From contig CALZHS010000037.1 in the NCBI GenBank assembly GCA_945787265.1, positions 1 through 17,920 on the forward strand: 17,920 nt of DNA. The letters are read 5' to 3'. Below are positions 1 through 7,472 of this stretch, piece after piece. Each line of letters starts with the position of its first letter. Positions within the stretch are counted from its first letter, which is position 1. The position numbers were made by a program, and so were the translations under genes. The notes under the pieces are model-generated. The model did no database searches. It was not told the DNA's origin and saw nothing but the letters and a program-made list of their open reading frames with translations. The stretch comes from an uncultured Gammaproteobacteria bacterium. Lineage in GTDB: Bacteria; Pseudomonadota; Gammaproteobacteria; GCA-001735895.

Positions 1-1181
1 AGCTCGAGGTATTTTTCATCTACGACGACCGAAATTTTAATTTCTGACGTCGAGATCATCAGAATATTAATACCCTCGTTAGCCAGAATTTCAAACATTT
101 GACTCGCTATACCCGCATGAGAGCGCATGCCAACACCAACAATTGAAATTTTGACAATCCGATTGTTACCGGCAACTTTCCGGGCTTTCATTTTCCGGGC
201 AGTTTGTTCGAGTGACGTCAACGCGGTATCAAAATCGTTGCGATGTACGGTGAAGGTAAAGTCAGTAGTACCGTCCGCGCCAACATTTTGTACAATCATG
301 TCGACCTCGATATTGGCATCGGAGATCGGTCCGAGTATCTGGTAAGCAACGCCGGGCGTATCGGATACGCCGTTGATGGTTAACTGGGCCTCATCGCGAT
401 TGAACGCGATGCCCGATATCAGGGCTTGTTCCATAGTTTTGTCCGTACCATATTCTGTGGTTATTAATGTACCTTCGCTCGCTTCAAAAGAGGAAAGGAC
501 GCGCAGCGGTACCTGGTATTTTTGTGCGAATTCAACCGCTCGAATTTGTAACACCTTTGACCCAAGGCTTGCCATTTCCAGCATTTCCTCGAAGGTGATG
601 GTATCCAGGCGACGCGCCTCGGGCACGACGCGCGGATCAGTCGTGTAAACACCATCGACATCAGTAAAAATCTGGCATTCGTCTGCTTTTAGTGCGGCTG
701 CCAGCGCCACGCCGGTCGTGTCCGAACCGCCACGCCCCAGCGTTGTTATGTTGTTGTGTTCATCGACCCCCTGGAATCCGGCCACGACGACGATACGCCC
801 CTGCTTGAGGTCATCGGCTATCTTGACATTATCAATTGATTTAATGCGGGCCTTGTTGTGCGCACTATCGGTCACGATCCTGGCCTGGCTACCGGTGTAG
901 GATCGCGCCGGGTAACCTCGTTTTTCCAATGCCATTGCAAGCAGCGCTATCGTAACCTGTTCACCAGTCGTCAGCAGCACATCGAGTTCGCGTCCGCGCG
1001 CTCGCGGATCGACCTGCCGGGCGAGTTCCACCAGGCGATTGGTTTCTCCAGCCATCGCCGAAACCACGACCACCATGTCATTACCCGCGTCACGGTACGA
1101 GATCACCTTGTCGGCAACCGACTCGATACGCTCTATCGAGCCTACCGAGGTACCGCCAAATTTTTGTACCAGTAATGACAT
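1..1181 (-). CDS. lysC: Aspartate kinase, 3' end cut by window edge
   Basis: Aspartokinase phosphorylates L-aspartate to aspartyl-4-phosphate, the first step toward lysine, threonine, methionine and diaminopimelate; it is cytoplasmic. The visible 393 residues begin with MSLLVQKFGGTSVGS, whose KFGGTS motif (residues 7-12) is the amino acid kinase signature. Further on are TTGEQ, GRGGSDTT and TDVDGVYTTDPR, all typical of the catalytic domain. The C-terminal third contains two ACT-type segments (around PGVAYQILGPISDANI and IVGVGMRSHAGIASQMF), which in this family bind lysine and/or threonine for feedback inhibition. Relatives are about 405-410 residues, so roughly 15 residues are lost at the edge. 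The ATG at 1181 gives the expected N-terminus. A well-formed promoter lies about 40 bases upstream, so the gene is probably transcribed separately from alaS. The alaS-lysC neighbourhood is known in pseudomonads. Confidence 0.95.
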   Translation of the reverse strand, partial: MSLLVQKFGGTSVGSIERIESVADKVISYRDAGNDMVVVVSAMAGETNRLVELARQVDPRARGRELDVLLTTGEQVTIALLAMALEKRGYPARSYTGSQARIVTDSAHNKARIKSIDNVKIADDLKQGRIVVVAGFQGVDEHNNITTLGRGGSDTTGVALAAALKADECQIFTDVDGVYTTDPRVVPEARRLDTITFEEMLEMASLGSKVLQIRAVEFAQKYQVPLRVLSSFEASEGTLITTEYGTDKTMEQALISGIAFNRDEAQLTINGVSDTPGVAYQILGPISDANIEVDMIVQNVGADGTTDFTFTVHRNDFDTALTSLEQTARKMKARKVAGNNRIVKISIVGVGMRSHAGIASQMFEILANEGINILMISTSEIKISVVVDEKYLE

Positions 1182-1222
1182 TATCTTTCGACTGGACTTG
1201 CCGGGTTAAAAAAAGACCGCGG

Positions 1223-1251
1223 ATTATAGGAAATATGGATTCAATTGTATA
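1223..1251 (-). promoter_or_regulatory. Predicted sigma70 promoter of lysC
   Basis: On the minus strand there is a perfect -10 box TATAAT (1228-1223). A -35-like TATACA (1251-1246, four of six matches to TTGACA) lies 17 bases upstream. Transcription would start near 1216, leaving a leader of about 35 bases before the lysC ATG. Prediction from sequence only. Confidence 0.5.
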
Positions 1252-1320
1252 ACGATATTCGTCATCGCGGGCGGTCACTAATAGAATTCAACCATCGCCA
1301 TTTCCCTGTACTATCCACCT

Positions 1321-2115
1321 ATGTTTTCATTGCTACAGTTTGATTGGCCCGTATTGCTGGCCATTACCGCCGCAATACTTTTTGCAGGGCTGATCCACGG
1401 CACCCTGGGCCTCGGCTTTCCGATGGTAGCAACCCCAATTCTTGCCACGATGATGGATGTGCGCAGCGCAATCCTGATCACCCTGCTACCTACCATGGCA
1501 GTCAACATCGCCAGTATTTTCAATAGCAAGTCATCCCTGAAAAACACGCGACAGTTCTGGCCGCTGGTATTCTTTACCCTGATCGGATCACTGGCCGGCA
1601 CCGTCGTTCTGGCGACCCTGGATCCCGCTCCGTTTCGCATCATACTGGCAGCATTGATCCTGTTATACCTGTGGAATAATTTGCGCATCCCGAAACAATG
1701 GCTCACCGACAACGCCATGCTGGCGATGGCAATTTTCGGATTGATTGCAGGTTTGGCAGCGGGAACCACCAATGTCATGGTCGCCGTTTTGATTGTTTAC
1801 TTCCTGTCGCTGGAAACTCCGCGTTCGACCATGGTGCCTGCACTTAACTCATGCTTCCTGGTTGGCAAGGCGTCACAGATCGTCGTACTTGCGATTGCCG
1901 GCCTCGTTGGTTTCAGCCTAATGCTTGAAACGGCCCCGCTGGCATTGGCAGCCGTCATTGCACTGCAGCTGGGACAAGGTTTGCGATCACGCATCGAGGT
2001 CGGTACTTACCAGGCCATTCTGCGTAAATTACTGTTGATCCTGGCCGTTGTACTGATTTACCAGTTTTTGTCTGAAACAAACCTTGTGCCGGGATTATCC
2101 GGGCAACCGGGTTAA
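1321..2115 (+). CDS. TauE/SafE-family membrane exporter (sulfite/organosulfonate type)
   Basis: A 264-residue integral membrane protein with about eight hydrophobic segments. It has the duplicated layout of the TauE/SafE (formerly DUF81) family: a first glycine-rich repeat, GLIHGTLGLGFPMVATPIL, near residues 23-41 and a second, GLIAGLAAGTTNVMVAVLIV, near the middle. Members export sulfite, sulfoacetate or related anions across the inner membrane, but the substrate of this one cannot be told from sequence, and no sulfur gene lies nearby. The ATG at 1321 has no clear Shine-Dalgarno sequence. The gene is on the opposite strand to lysC and alaS, interrupting a pair that is adjacent in pseudomonads. 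Its stop overlaps the alaS stop in a shared TTAA. Confidence 0.85.
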   Translation: MFSLLQFDWPVLLAITAAILFAGLIHGTLGLGFPMVATPILATMMDVRSAILITLLPTMAVNIASIFNSKSSLKNTRQFWPLVFFTLIGSLAGTVVLATLDPAPFRIILAALILLYLWNNLRIPKQWLTDNAMLAMAIFGLIAGLAAGTTNVMVAVLIVYFLSLETPRSTMVPALNSCFLVGKASQIVVLAIAGLVGFSLMLETAPLALAAVIALQLGQGLRSRIEVGTYQAILRKLLLILAVVLIYQFLSETNLVPGLSGQPG

Positions 2116-4715
2116 AGCTTGCTCTCAACCCAGGGCAGCACCGATTCGAGGGCAGCGGGAAGATTTTCAGGCTGGTTGCCCCCGGCCTGGGCCATGTCCG
2201 GCCTGCCACCGCCACGTCCACCGCATTGCTCGGCCACCATGTTGGCCAGGTCACCGGCGCTGATGCGTTTGGATTCAGCCTTGGTCACGCCCGCGATGAT
2301 CGACACTTTATTGTCCTCGCTACTGGCAAGTACAACCGCTGCTGCACCCAGCTTGTTTTTAAGTTGATCTACCGTGTCGCGCAGCGTTTTTATGTTGGCA
2401 CCATCGAGCTTTACCGCGAGTACCTTAATGCCCTTGATCTCTTGTGCCTGGGATGCCAGGTCACCCCCTGTCTGCGAAGCCAGTTTTGATTTCAGGGCCT
2501 CGACCTGTTTTTCCAGCGAGCGGTTATTCGCCTGTAGCTGCTCGATTCGAGGCAACAGCTCGTCCCGGCTCGCCTTTAATCTGTGCGCTGCGGTATCGAG
2601 TTTATCTTCACTGTCGATGAAGCGCCTGACCGCTGCCTCACCGGTTACCGCCTCGATCCGGCGTATGCCGGACGCTATTCCAGTCTCGAGAACAATCTTG
2701 AACAACCCGATATCACCGGCACGCGCTACGTGGGTACCGCCACAAAGCTCGATCGAATCGGATCCGATTTTTAGCACCCGCACCACGTCGCCATATTTTT
2801 CGCCGAACAGCGCAATAGCCCCGGATTTTTTCGCGGCCTCCATATCCATCGACTCGGCCCTGGTATCCAGGTTGCCGCGTATTTCATTATTGACAATGGT
2901 TTCTATCTCGACAATCTGCTCATGCTCGACAGGTTGATAGTGCGAAAAATCAAAGCGCAGCTTGTCGGCATCAACCAGTGAACCTTTCTGTTGAACATGT
3001 TCTCCGAGGACTTTTCTTAACGCCGCATGCATCAGGTGCGTTGCCGAATGATTGAGCATCACCGAGCGACGATAGTCCTCGTCGATCCGTGCGCTCACCT
3101 TGTCGCCCGTGCCAAGTTCACCACTAATCAAGAAACCGATGTGCAGGTAAACGTCATTCTTTTTTTGCGTATCGTCAACTCGAAACTCGGCCTGGCCGTC
3201 AATTAAAATCGATCCGATATCGCCAACCTGGCCACCTGACTCCGCGTAGAAGGGCGTTTTATCGAGAACGACAATGGCCTGATCACCATTTTCGAGCTGG
3301 TCGACTGTAGCATCGTTTTGCAGGATAGCGATCACTTTTGCATCGGCTTCATGCTTTTCATAACCGAGGAATTTGCTCGCAGGATAGGCATCGAAACTGG
3401 AATCATCACCGACCGCAGCGAACTGGCTGGAGGCACGCGCACGCGATCGCTGAGCTTCCATTTCGACATCGAAGGCATGCTGATCAATCTGCAAACCTTT
3501 TTCGCGCGCCACGTCAGCCGTGAGATCGGCCGGAAAACCATAGGTATCGTAAAGTTTGAATACCGTTTTACCGTCGATCGTGTCTCCCTTCATTTTGCCG
3601 ATCGCCTCCTCGAGAATCCGCATGCCCTGAGCCAGCGTTTCGGCAAAGCGCTGCTCTTCCTGTTTCAACACGCGTTCGACGTGATCCCGATGCTGGCGCA
3701 GCTCAGGATAAGCATCTCCCATTTCCCGGTCGAGCGTTTCCACCAGGCTATAGAAAAAAGGCTTTTTGCAACCAAGCTGGTGGCCGTGTCGTGCGGCGCG
3801 ACGAATGATTCGTCGCAATACGTAGCCACGCCCTTCGTTGGAAGGCAATACACCGTCGACAATCAAGAAGGCGCAGGAACGAATATGATCGGCAATCACC
3901 CGCAATGACTTGTTCGCTAGATCGCTGGTTCCGGTTATCTCCGCTGCAGCGGTAATCAGGGACTGGAACAGGTCAATGTCATAATTATTATGCACATGCT
4001 GCATTATTGCCGCGAGGCGCTCCAGTCCCATCCCGGTATCAACCGATGGTCGCGGCAGCGGCTCCATGTTACCCTGCTGGTCGCGATTATATTGCATGAA
4101 AACCAGATTCCAGATTTCGATGTATCGATCACCGTCTTCTTCCGGAGTTCCCGGTGGCCCACCCTCGACTTCGGCGCCGTGGTCGTAGAAAATCTCGCTG
4201 CAGGGACCGCAGGGGCCGGTATCACCCATCGACCAGAAATTATCCGAGGTGCCGATGCGAGTGAATCTTTCAGGGTCCACCTTGATATCCTCAAGCCATA
4301 TTTTTGCGGCCTCATCATCATCGGCATAAACGGTGATCCAGAGTTTTTCCGCGGGTAAGCCGATGACGTTGGTCAGGAAATCCCAGGCATAGTGGATTGC
4401 ATCCTTTTTGAAGTACTCACCAAAGCTGAAGTTACCCAGCATTTCAAAAAAGGTGTGGTGGCGAGCAGTGTAGCCGACGTTTTCAAGATCGTTGTGTTTG
4501 CCGCCCGCGCGCACGCAACGTTGCGAAGTCGTGGCACGGGTATAGTTTCGCTTTTCAATGCCGAGGAATACATCCTTGAACTGCACCATGCCCGAGTTGG
4601 TAAACAACAGCGTCGGGTCGTTGCCCGGCACCAACGGGCTTGACGGCACGATGGTGTGTCCGTGCGCTTCGAAATACTTGAGAAACTGGTCTCTTAATTC
4701 GGCACTGGTTGTCAT
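2112..4715 (-). CDS. alaS: Alanyl-tRNA synthetase
   Basis: Charges tRNA-Ala with alanine and edits misacylated Ser/Gly-tRNA-Ala in the cytoplasm. The protein is 867 residues, close to the E. coli enzyme at about 875. The class II catalytic core is at the N-terminus (for example LLFTNSGMVQFKDVFLG, residues 37-52, and the DTGMGLER stretch, 226-233). The editing domain carries the zinc-type motif H556-SATH-560 with C658-GGTH-662. The C-terminal C-Ala domain ends in the glycine-rich CGGRGGGRPDMAQAGG (831-846). The ATG at 4715 gives the canonical start (TTSAELRDQFLKYF), although no strong Shine-Dalgarno sequence precedes it. It lies 75 bases after recX, behind two perfect hairpins that may end recX transcripts or control alaS. 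No missing key residue was seen. Confidence 0.98.
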   Translation of the reverse strand: MTTSAELRDQFLKYFEAHGHTIVPSSPLVPGNDPTLLFTNSGMVQFKDVFLGIEKRNYTRATTSQRCVRAGGKHNDLENVGYTARHHTFFEMLGNFSFGEYFKKDAIHYAWDFLTNVIGLPAEKLWITVYADDDEAAKIWLEDIKVDPERFTRIGTSDNFWSMGDTGPCGPCSEIFYDHGAEVEGGPPGTPEEDGDRYIEIWNLVFMQYNRDQQGNMEPLPRPSVDTGMGLERLAAIMQHVHNNYDIDLFQSLITAAAEITGTSDLANKSLRVIADHIRSCAFLIVDGVLPSNEGRGYVLRRIIRRAARHGHQLGCKKPFFYSLVETLDREMGDAYPELRQHRDHVERVLKQEEQRFAETLAQGMRILEEAIGKMKGDTIDGKTVFKLYDTYGFPADLTADVAREKGLQIDQHAFDVEMEAQRSRARASSQFAAVGDDSSFDAYPASKFLGYEKHEADAKVIAILQNDATVDQLENGDQAIVVLDKTPFYAESGGQVGDIGSILIDGQAEFRVDDTQKKNDVYLHIGFLISGELGTGDKVSARIDEDYRRSVMLNHSATHLMHAALRKVLGEHVQQKGSLVDADKLRFDFSHYQPVEHEQIVEIETIVNNEIRGNLDTRAESMDMEAAKKSGAIALFGEKYGDVVRVLKIGSDSIELCGGTHVARAGDIGLFKIVLETGIASGIRRIEAVTGEAAVRRFIDSEDKLDTAAHRLKASRDELLPRIEQLQANNRSLEKQVEALKSKLASQTGGDLASQAQEIKGIKVLAVKLDGANIKTLRDTVDQLKNKLGAAAVVLASSEDNKVSIIAGVTKAESKRISAGDLANMVAEQCGGRGGGRPDMAQAGGNQPENLPAALESVLPWVESKL

Positions 4716-4747
4716 CTGGTTTCGGTCAGATATCGCTTCAATAAATA

Positions 4748-4769
4748 ACGCTCGGAATCTTCCGAGCGT
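4748..4769 (-). promoter_or_regulatory. Perfect 10-bp inverted repeat upstream of alaS
   Basis: ACGCTCGGAA and its exact reverse complement TTCCGAGCGT are separated by two bases. On the minus strand the hairpin is followed by TATTTATT, a broken T-rich run, so it could act as a weak terminator after recX. It could equally be a protein-binding palindrome in the alaS leader region. The sequence does not decide between the two. Confidence 0.5.
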
Positions 4770-4772
4770 AAC

Positions 4773-4792
4773 AGTGCTCTTAAAAGAGCACT
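4773..4792 (-). promoter_or_regulatory. Perfect 9-bp inverted repeat over the recX stop codon
   Basis: AGTGCTCTT and its exact reverse complement AAGAGCACT are separated by AA. The repeat overlaps the recX TAG stop (4793-4791) and lies only three bases from the second palindrome at 4748-4769. In RNA the two would form back-to-back stem-loops between recX and alaS. No long uridine run follows this one, so simple intrinsic termination is uncertain. Confidence 0.5.
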
Positions 4793-5237
4793 AGCGAAAT
4801 AATCGCATGACTGACTCGGGAGAAAAACCCCTATTTTGTAAAAAACGCGCCTGCTTCATGCGCGTGGCATAGTCCGCTGGTATCGTTTCGCCAAACTTGC
4901 GAATGCGTTGTTGCTGCATCAATTTATCCCATCGATCAGACATCGGCTCAAGAAACTCGTCGGCGAAAGCGTCCGCGATTCCTTTTTGACGTAATTCGTA
5001 GCGTATTTTTAACGGGCCAACACCCGCGTTAAAGCGGTGGTCGACATAAGCCTCGGTAAACCGGGCATCAGACAACAGGTTGTCCTGCTTTAATCCCTGC
5101 AGTACCTCGTCAATTTTATCGGTGTCGTGACCACGAGCTTTCAATTTTTGGTGCAGCTCGTGTTCGGAATGCTCGCGCCGGGCGAGCAGGTCCATCGCGG
5201 TCTTGCGAATACTCGTTTGCGCTTTGTTTTCAGTCAT
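4791..5237 (-). CDS. recX: Regulatory protein RecX
   Basis: RecX binds RecA filaments and limits their extension and coprotease activity. The protein is 148 residues, within the usual 140-170 range. It shows the helical repeat features of the family: an N-terminal DLLARREHSEHELHQKLKARG, then the segment LLSDARFTEAYVDHRFNAGVGP, and a C-terminal RFLQNRGFSPESVMRLFR. The gene follows recA by 127 bases, the standard arrangement. Because a strong terminator separates them, recX is probably expressed by read-through from recA, as known for E. coli, or from a weak promoter of its own. The ATG at 5237 lacks an obvious Shine-Dalgarno sequence but gives a conventional N-terminus. Confidence 0.93.
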   Translation of the reverse strand: MTENKAQTSIRKTAMDLLARREHSEHELHQKLKARGHDTDKIDEVLQGLKQDNLLSDARFTEAYVDHRFNAGVGPLKIRYELRQKGIADAFADEFLEPMSDRWDKLMQQQRIRKFGETIPADYATRMKQARFLQNRGFSPESVMRLFR

Positions 5238-5290
5238 AAGCTAAATGGAATTATTAGCCTGGATTTTTTTGTCAGAACAAGGCACCTAAT

Positions 5291-5324
5291 AAAAAAAACC
5301 CTCGGAGAGAATACTCTCCGAGGG
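5291..5324 (-). terminator. Intrinsic terminator after recA
   Basis: A perfect 11-bp stem (CCCTCGGAGAG pairing with CTCTCCGAGGG) with a four-base loop lies just downstream of the recA stop. On the minus strand it is followed at once by eight thymines (complement of 5291-5298). This is a textbook Rho-independent terminator. It sits between recA and recX, so it should set the recA to recX expression ratio. Confidence 0.92.
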
Positions 5325-5364
5325 ACTGCCAGCTTGCAACATAAGGGTGGAGGGGATAGGTAGG

Positions 5365-6441
5365 CTAGGAAATTTCCACCATTTCGGGTTCGACTTCTGG
5401 GTTAGAGTCTGTTGCTTCGCTGTCAATTGGGTCAACGGATTTGGGTTTGGGTTTGGGTAACAACTCGGTGCGCAAACGCTGGTCGATTTCATCCGCCATT
5501 TCGGGGTGTTCTTTAAGGAACATACGCACGTTATCCTTACCCTGGCCGATACGCTCTTCATTGTAGCTGTACCAGGCGCCGGCTTTTTCAATCATGCCGT
5601 GCTTCACGCCGAGGTCGATGAGTTCACCCTCACGGGATGAGCCTTCACCATAGAGAATTTCGAATTCACACTGCTTGAACGGGGGTGCCACCTTGTTCTT
5701 GACGACCTTAACGCGGGTTTCGTTGCCAATCACCTCGTCTCCCCGCTTGATCGCCCCAATGCGTCGTATGTCGAGGCGCACTGAGGCATAAAACTTTAGC
5801 GCATTGCCGCCGGTTGTGGTTTCCGGGTTACCGAACATGACACCGATCTTCATGCGAATCTGGTTGATGAAAATAACCATGGTATTGGAGCGCTTGATAT
5901 TCGCGGTAAGCTTGCGTAGTGCCTGGGACATCAATCGGGCCTGCAGCCCCATGTGCGAATCGCCCATATCACCCTCGATTTCCGCCTTTGGTGTCAAGGC
6001 GGCGACCGAGTCAACGACAACAACTTCGACTGCACCCGAGCGCACCAGCATATCGGTTATTTCGAGCGCCTGTTCACCGGTGTCCGGCTGTGAAACCAGC
6101 AAATCATCAATATTGACGCCCAGTTTATCGGCATAGGTCGGATCCAGCGCGTGCTCGGCATCGACAAACGCGGCGGTGCCACCGTTTTTCTGACACTCGG
6201 CAATAACCTGCAGGGCCAGCGTGGTCTTACCCGAAGATTCAGGTCCATAGACCTCGATAACACGGCCACGCGGCAAACCGCCGATGCCCAGTGCAACATC
6301 CAGTGACAGCGACCCGGTTGATATCACGCCCATGGTCGTATCGACCCCGGCATCACCCAGCCGCATGACCGACCCCTTGCCGAATTGCTTTTCAATCTGG
6401 CCCAGTGCTGCTGTGAGTGCTTTTTGCTTATTGTCGTCCAT
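5365..6441 (-). CDS. recA: Recombinase RecA
   Basis: ATP-dependent strand-exchange protein and coprotease for LexA self-cleavage, central to homologous recombination and the SOS response. The protein is 358 residues, similar to the E. coli protein at 353. Visible features are the N-terminal helix (MDDNKQKALTAALGQIEKQF), the Walker A motif GPESSGKT (66-73), the VVVDSVAAL Walker B segment, the L1/L2 DNA-binding loops (EIEGDMGDSHMGLQAR and GNPETTTGGNALKFYAS) and an acidic C-terminal tail. The tail contains a PKPKPK stretch coded by three tandem copies of a six-base unit. The start at 6441 is preceded by AGGTAGG about six bases upstream. The promoter region has an extended -10 box and a GTTC-N7-GTTC repeat that may be a LexA site. 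Confidence 0.99.
   Translation of the reverse strand: MDDNKQKALTAALGQIEKQFGKGSVMRLGDAGVDTTMGVISTGSLSLDVALGIGGLPRGRVIEVYGPESSGKTTLALQVIAECQKNGGTAAFVDAEHALDPTYADKLGVNIDDLLVSQPDTGEQALEITDMLVRSGAVEVVVVDSVAALTPKAEIEGDMGDSHMGLQARLMSQALRKLTANIKRSNTMVIFINQIRMKIGVMFGNPETTTGGNALKFYASVRLDIRRIGAIKRGDEVIGNETRVKVVKNKVAPPFKQCEFEILYGEGSSREGELIDLGVKHGMIEKAGAWYSYNEERIGQGKDNVRMFLKEHPEMADEIDQRLRTELLPKPKPKSVDPIDSEATDSNPEVEPEMVEIS
5441..5458 (-). repeat. Three tandem copies of a 6-bp unit inside recA
   Basis: TTGGGT is repeated three times exactly (plus-strand reading) and codes for alternating Lys-Pro in the variable RecA C-terminal tail. Hexamer gain or loss would keep the frame, so this is a plausible length-variable spot between strains. 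Confidence 0.7.
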
Positions 6442-6472
6442 TTGCTACCTACCTTTGGGTTTGAGTTGCCGG

Positions 6473-6501
6473 ATTATCACACAGTCCAACGAGAACATAA
6501 A
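6473..6501 (-). promoter_or_regulatory. Predicted recA promoter with extended -10
   Basis: On the minus strand TGTGATAAT (6481-6473) matches an extended -10 (TG-n-TATAAT, five of six). A poor -35, TTTATG (6501-6496), lies 17 bases upstream. Transcription would start near 6466, about 25 bases before the recA ATG. The putative LexA repeat overlaps the -35 region, a position that would allow repression. Confidence 0.5.
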
Positions 6502-6507
6502 GAGAAC
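6493..6507 (-). promoter_or_regulatory. Candidate LexA operator, GTTC-N7-GTTC
   Basis: The minus strand reads GTTCTCTTTATGTTC, an exact GTTC-N7-GTTC direct repeat; counting the flanking bases, GTTCTC recurs at an 11-bp period. This form is the LexA box described for Alphaproteobacteria. No complete CTGT-N8-ACAG site was found between recA and the divergent gene; only a CTGT half-site occurs next to the -10 box. LexA binding is inferred from position and motif alone. Confidence 0.5.
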
Positions 6508-6683
6508 TTTTCAATTTTTCGTCAATTTCCAATCGCGCTGTGCGTTAACATAGTGTGCATTATAGTTTCGCAGTAGCTCATAGCGTGAGCCATTAAAAAT
6601 AAAAGAAAAACAGGAATTTACCGCAATAGGTTGAACCGGGCCGAATGCAACGATAGTCTTTAGCAAACCCGACTGGAACTCGC

Positions 6684-7472
6684 GTGGATAAACCTAACCG
6701 CCCCGATATTTCCGCTCGCAGTATCGTGATTCTGGCCGCCCTCGTAGCCGTCGTGGCGGCACTCACGCTGCTGTGGCCCAGCGCGCCCGCGCCGGGATCT
6801 CCGCTAGCGCAACTATGCGGCGCGCTCGGCGCAATGCTGTTACTGGCACCACTTGCCTTTGTCATCATGAAGCGCTCCGGATTTGCCAGCAACCCGCCCG
6901 CCTGGTTTATCGGCCACGTCATCGCCACGTCGCTCGGAAGCTGCCTGATTTTTATCCATGCCGCCGCGGGCAACTGGCTGACGCCACCCGGTCTTATCCT
7001 GTTGCTGATGGCGTTTCTGGTCCTGCAGGGGAGTTTACTGCGCGCTTTCTTGTCGCATGGATTCAGCCTGCTGTTTGCCCGCAGTAGTGTCGCCTCGGGA
7101 TTCGATGCACCCCCAAACCTCGATAAAGAAGCGCTGCGGCAGGTAATCGACGCCAAGACCCGGCTGCTGGCAAGCATCGATCCCGCTGCCGATGAAGCAC
7201 TGTTCTCACCTGCCCTGAAACACTGGCTGCGCCAACCCTGGAAAAGTACCCGTTACCTGGCGCTGGCCGAGCGCGAGGCACTCATGGTCGGCGCTCGCGC
7301 CAGTGCCGGCATCGGGCTCAGCTGGTCGCGACGCATTCATATGCTGGCAGCGCTCGGTTTTTACCTGGGCCTGATAGCACACATCGTCGTGGTGCTGTTT
7401 TTTGCCGGGTATGCGGCCGATGGCGGGCCCATCGACTGGTGGTATATCACCGACTGGGGAGGTCATCGATGA
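6684..7472 (+). CDS. Five-helix membrane protein with di-haem b histidine pattern (redox anchor)
   Basis: A 262-residue membrane protein of unrecognised family. Predicted membrane segments lie near residues 13-32, 44-63, 73-97, 101-122 and 219-243, with a long soluble loop at about 125-215. Two helices each carry histidines 14 positions apart: H78 and H92 in helix 3, H219 and H233 in helix 5. This is the spacing used by cytochrome b to hold two stacked b haems, so a transmembrane electron carrier between quinone and the next gene product is likely (inference). The GTG start at 6684 follows GGAA. The stop overlaps the ATG of the fused ferredoxin-molybdoenzyme by four bases (ATGA), so the two are almost certainly translationally coupled. 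It is not a clear NrfD or NarI relative by eye. Confidence 0.75.
   Translation: MDKPNRPDISARSIVILAALVAVVAALTLLWPSAPAPGSPLAQLCGALGAMLLLAPLAFVIMKRSGFASNPPAWFIGHVIATSLGSCLIFIHAAAGNWLTPPGLILLLMAFLVLQGSLLRAFLSHGFSLLFARSSVASGFDAPPNLDKEALRQVIDAKTRLLASIDPAADEALFSPALKHWLRQPWKSTRYLALAEREALMVGARASAGIGLSWSRRIHMLAALGFYLGLIAHIVVVLFFAGYAADGGPIDWWYITDWGGHR

Noticed and set aside
2374..2937. 187-codon plus-strand frame opposite the alaS 3' half
   Set aside because: Serine- and arginine-rich reading typical of an antisense shadow of alaS; no start signal or recognisable family.
3318..3908. Long open frame (196 codons) on the plus strand opposite alaS
   Set aside because: It lies wholly antisense to a well-conserved synthetase, its predicted protein resembles no family, and no ribosome-binding site precedes it.
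6473..6492. CTGT next to the recA -10 box as an E. coli-type LexA site
   Set aside because: Eight bases on, the sequence is CCGG instead of ACAG, so only a half-site exists.
6595..6683. FNR-type or other anaerobic regulator site before the redox module
   Set aside because: No TTGAT-N4-ATCAA-like sequence and no convincing promoter was found in this stretch.
7439..7468. Upstream GTG start for the ferredoxin-molybdoenzyme fusion
   Set aside because: It would overlap the previous gene by over 30 bases and has no ribosome-binding site, while ATG 7469 has GGAGG at ideal spacing and a four-base stop-start overlap.
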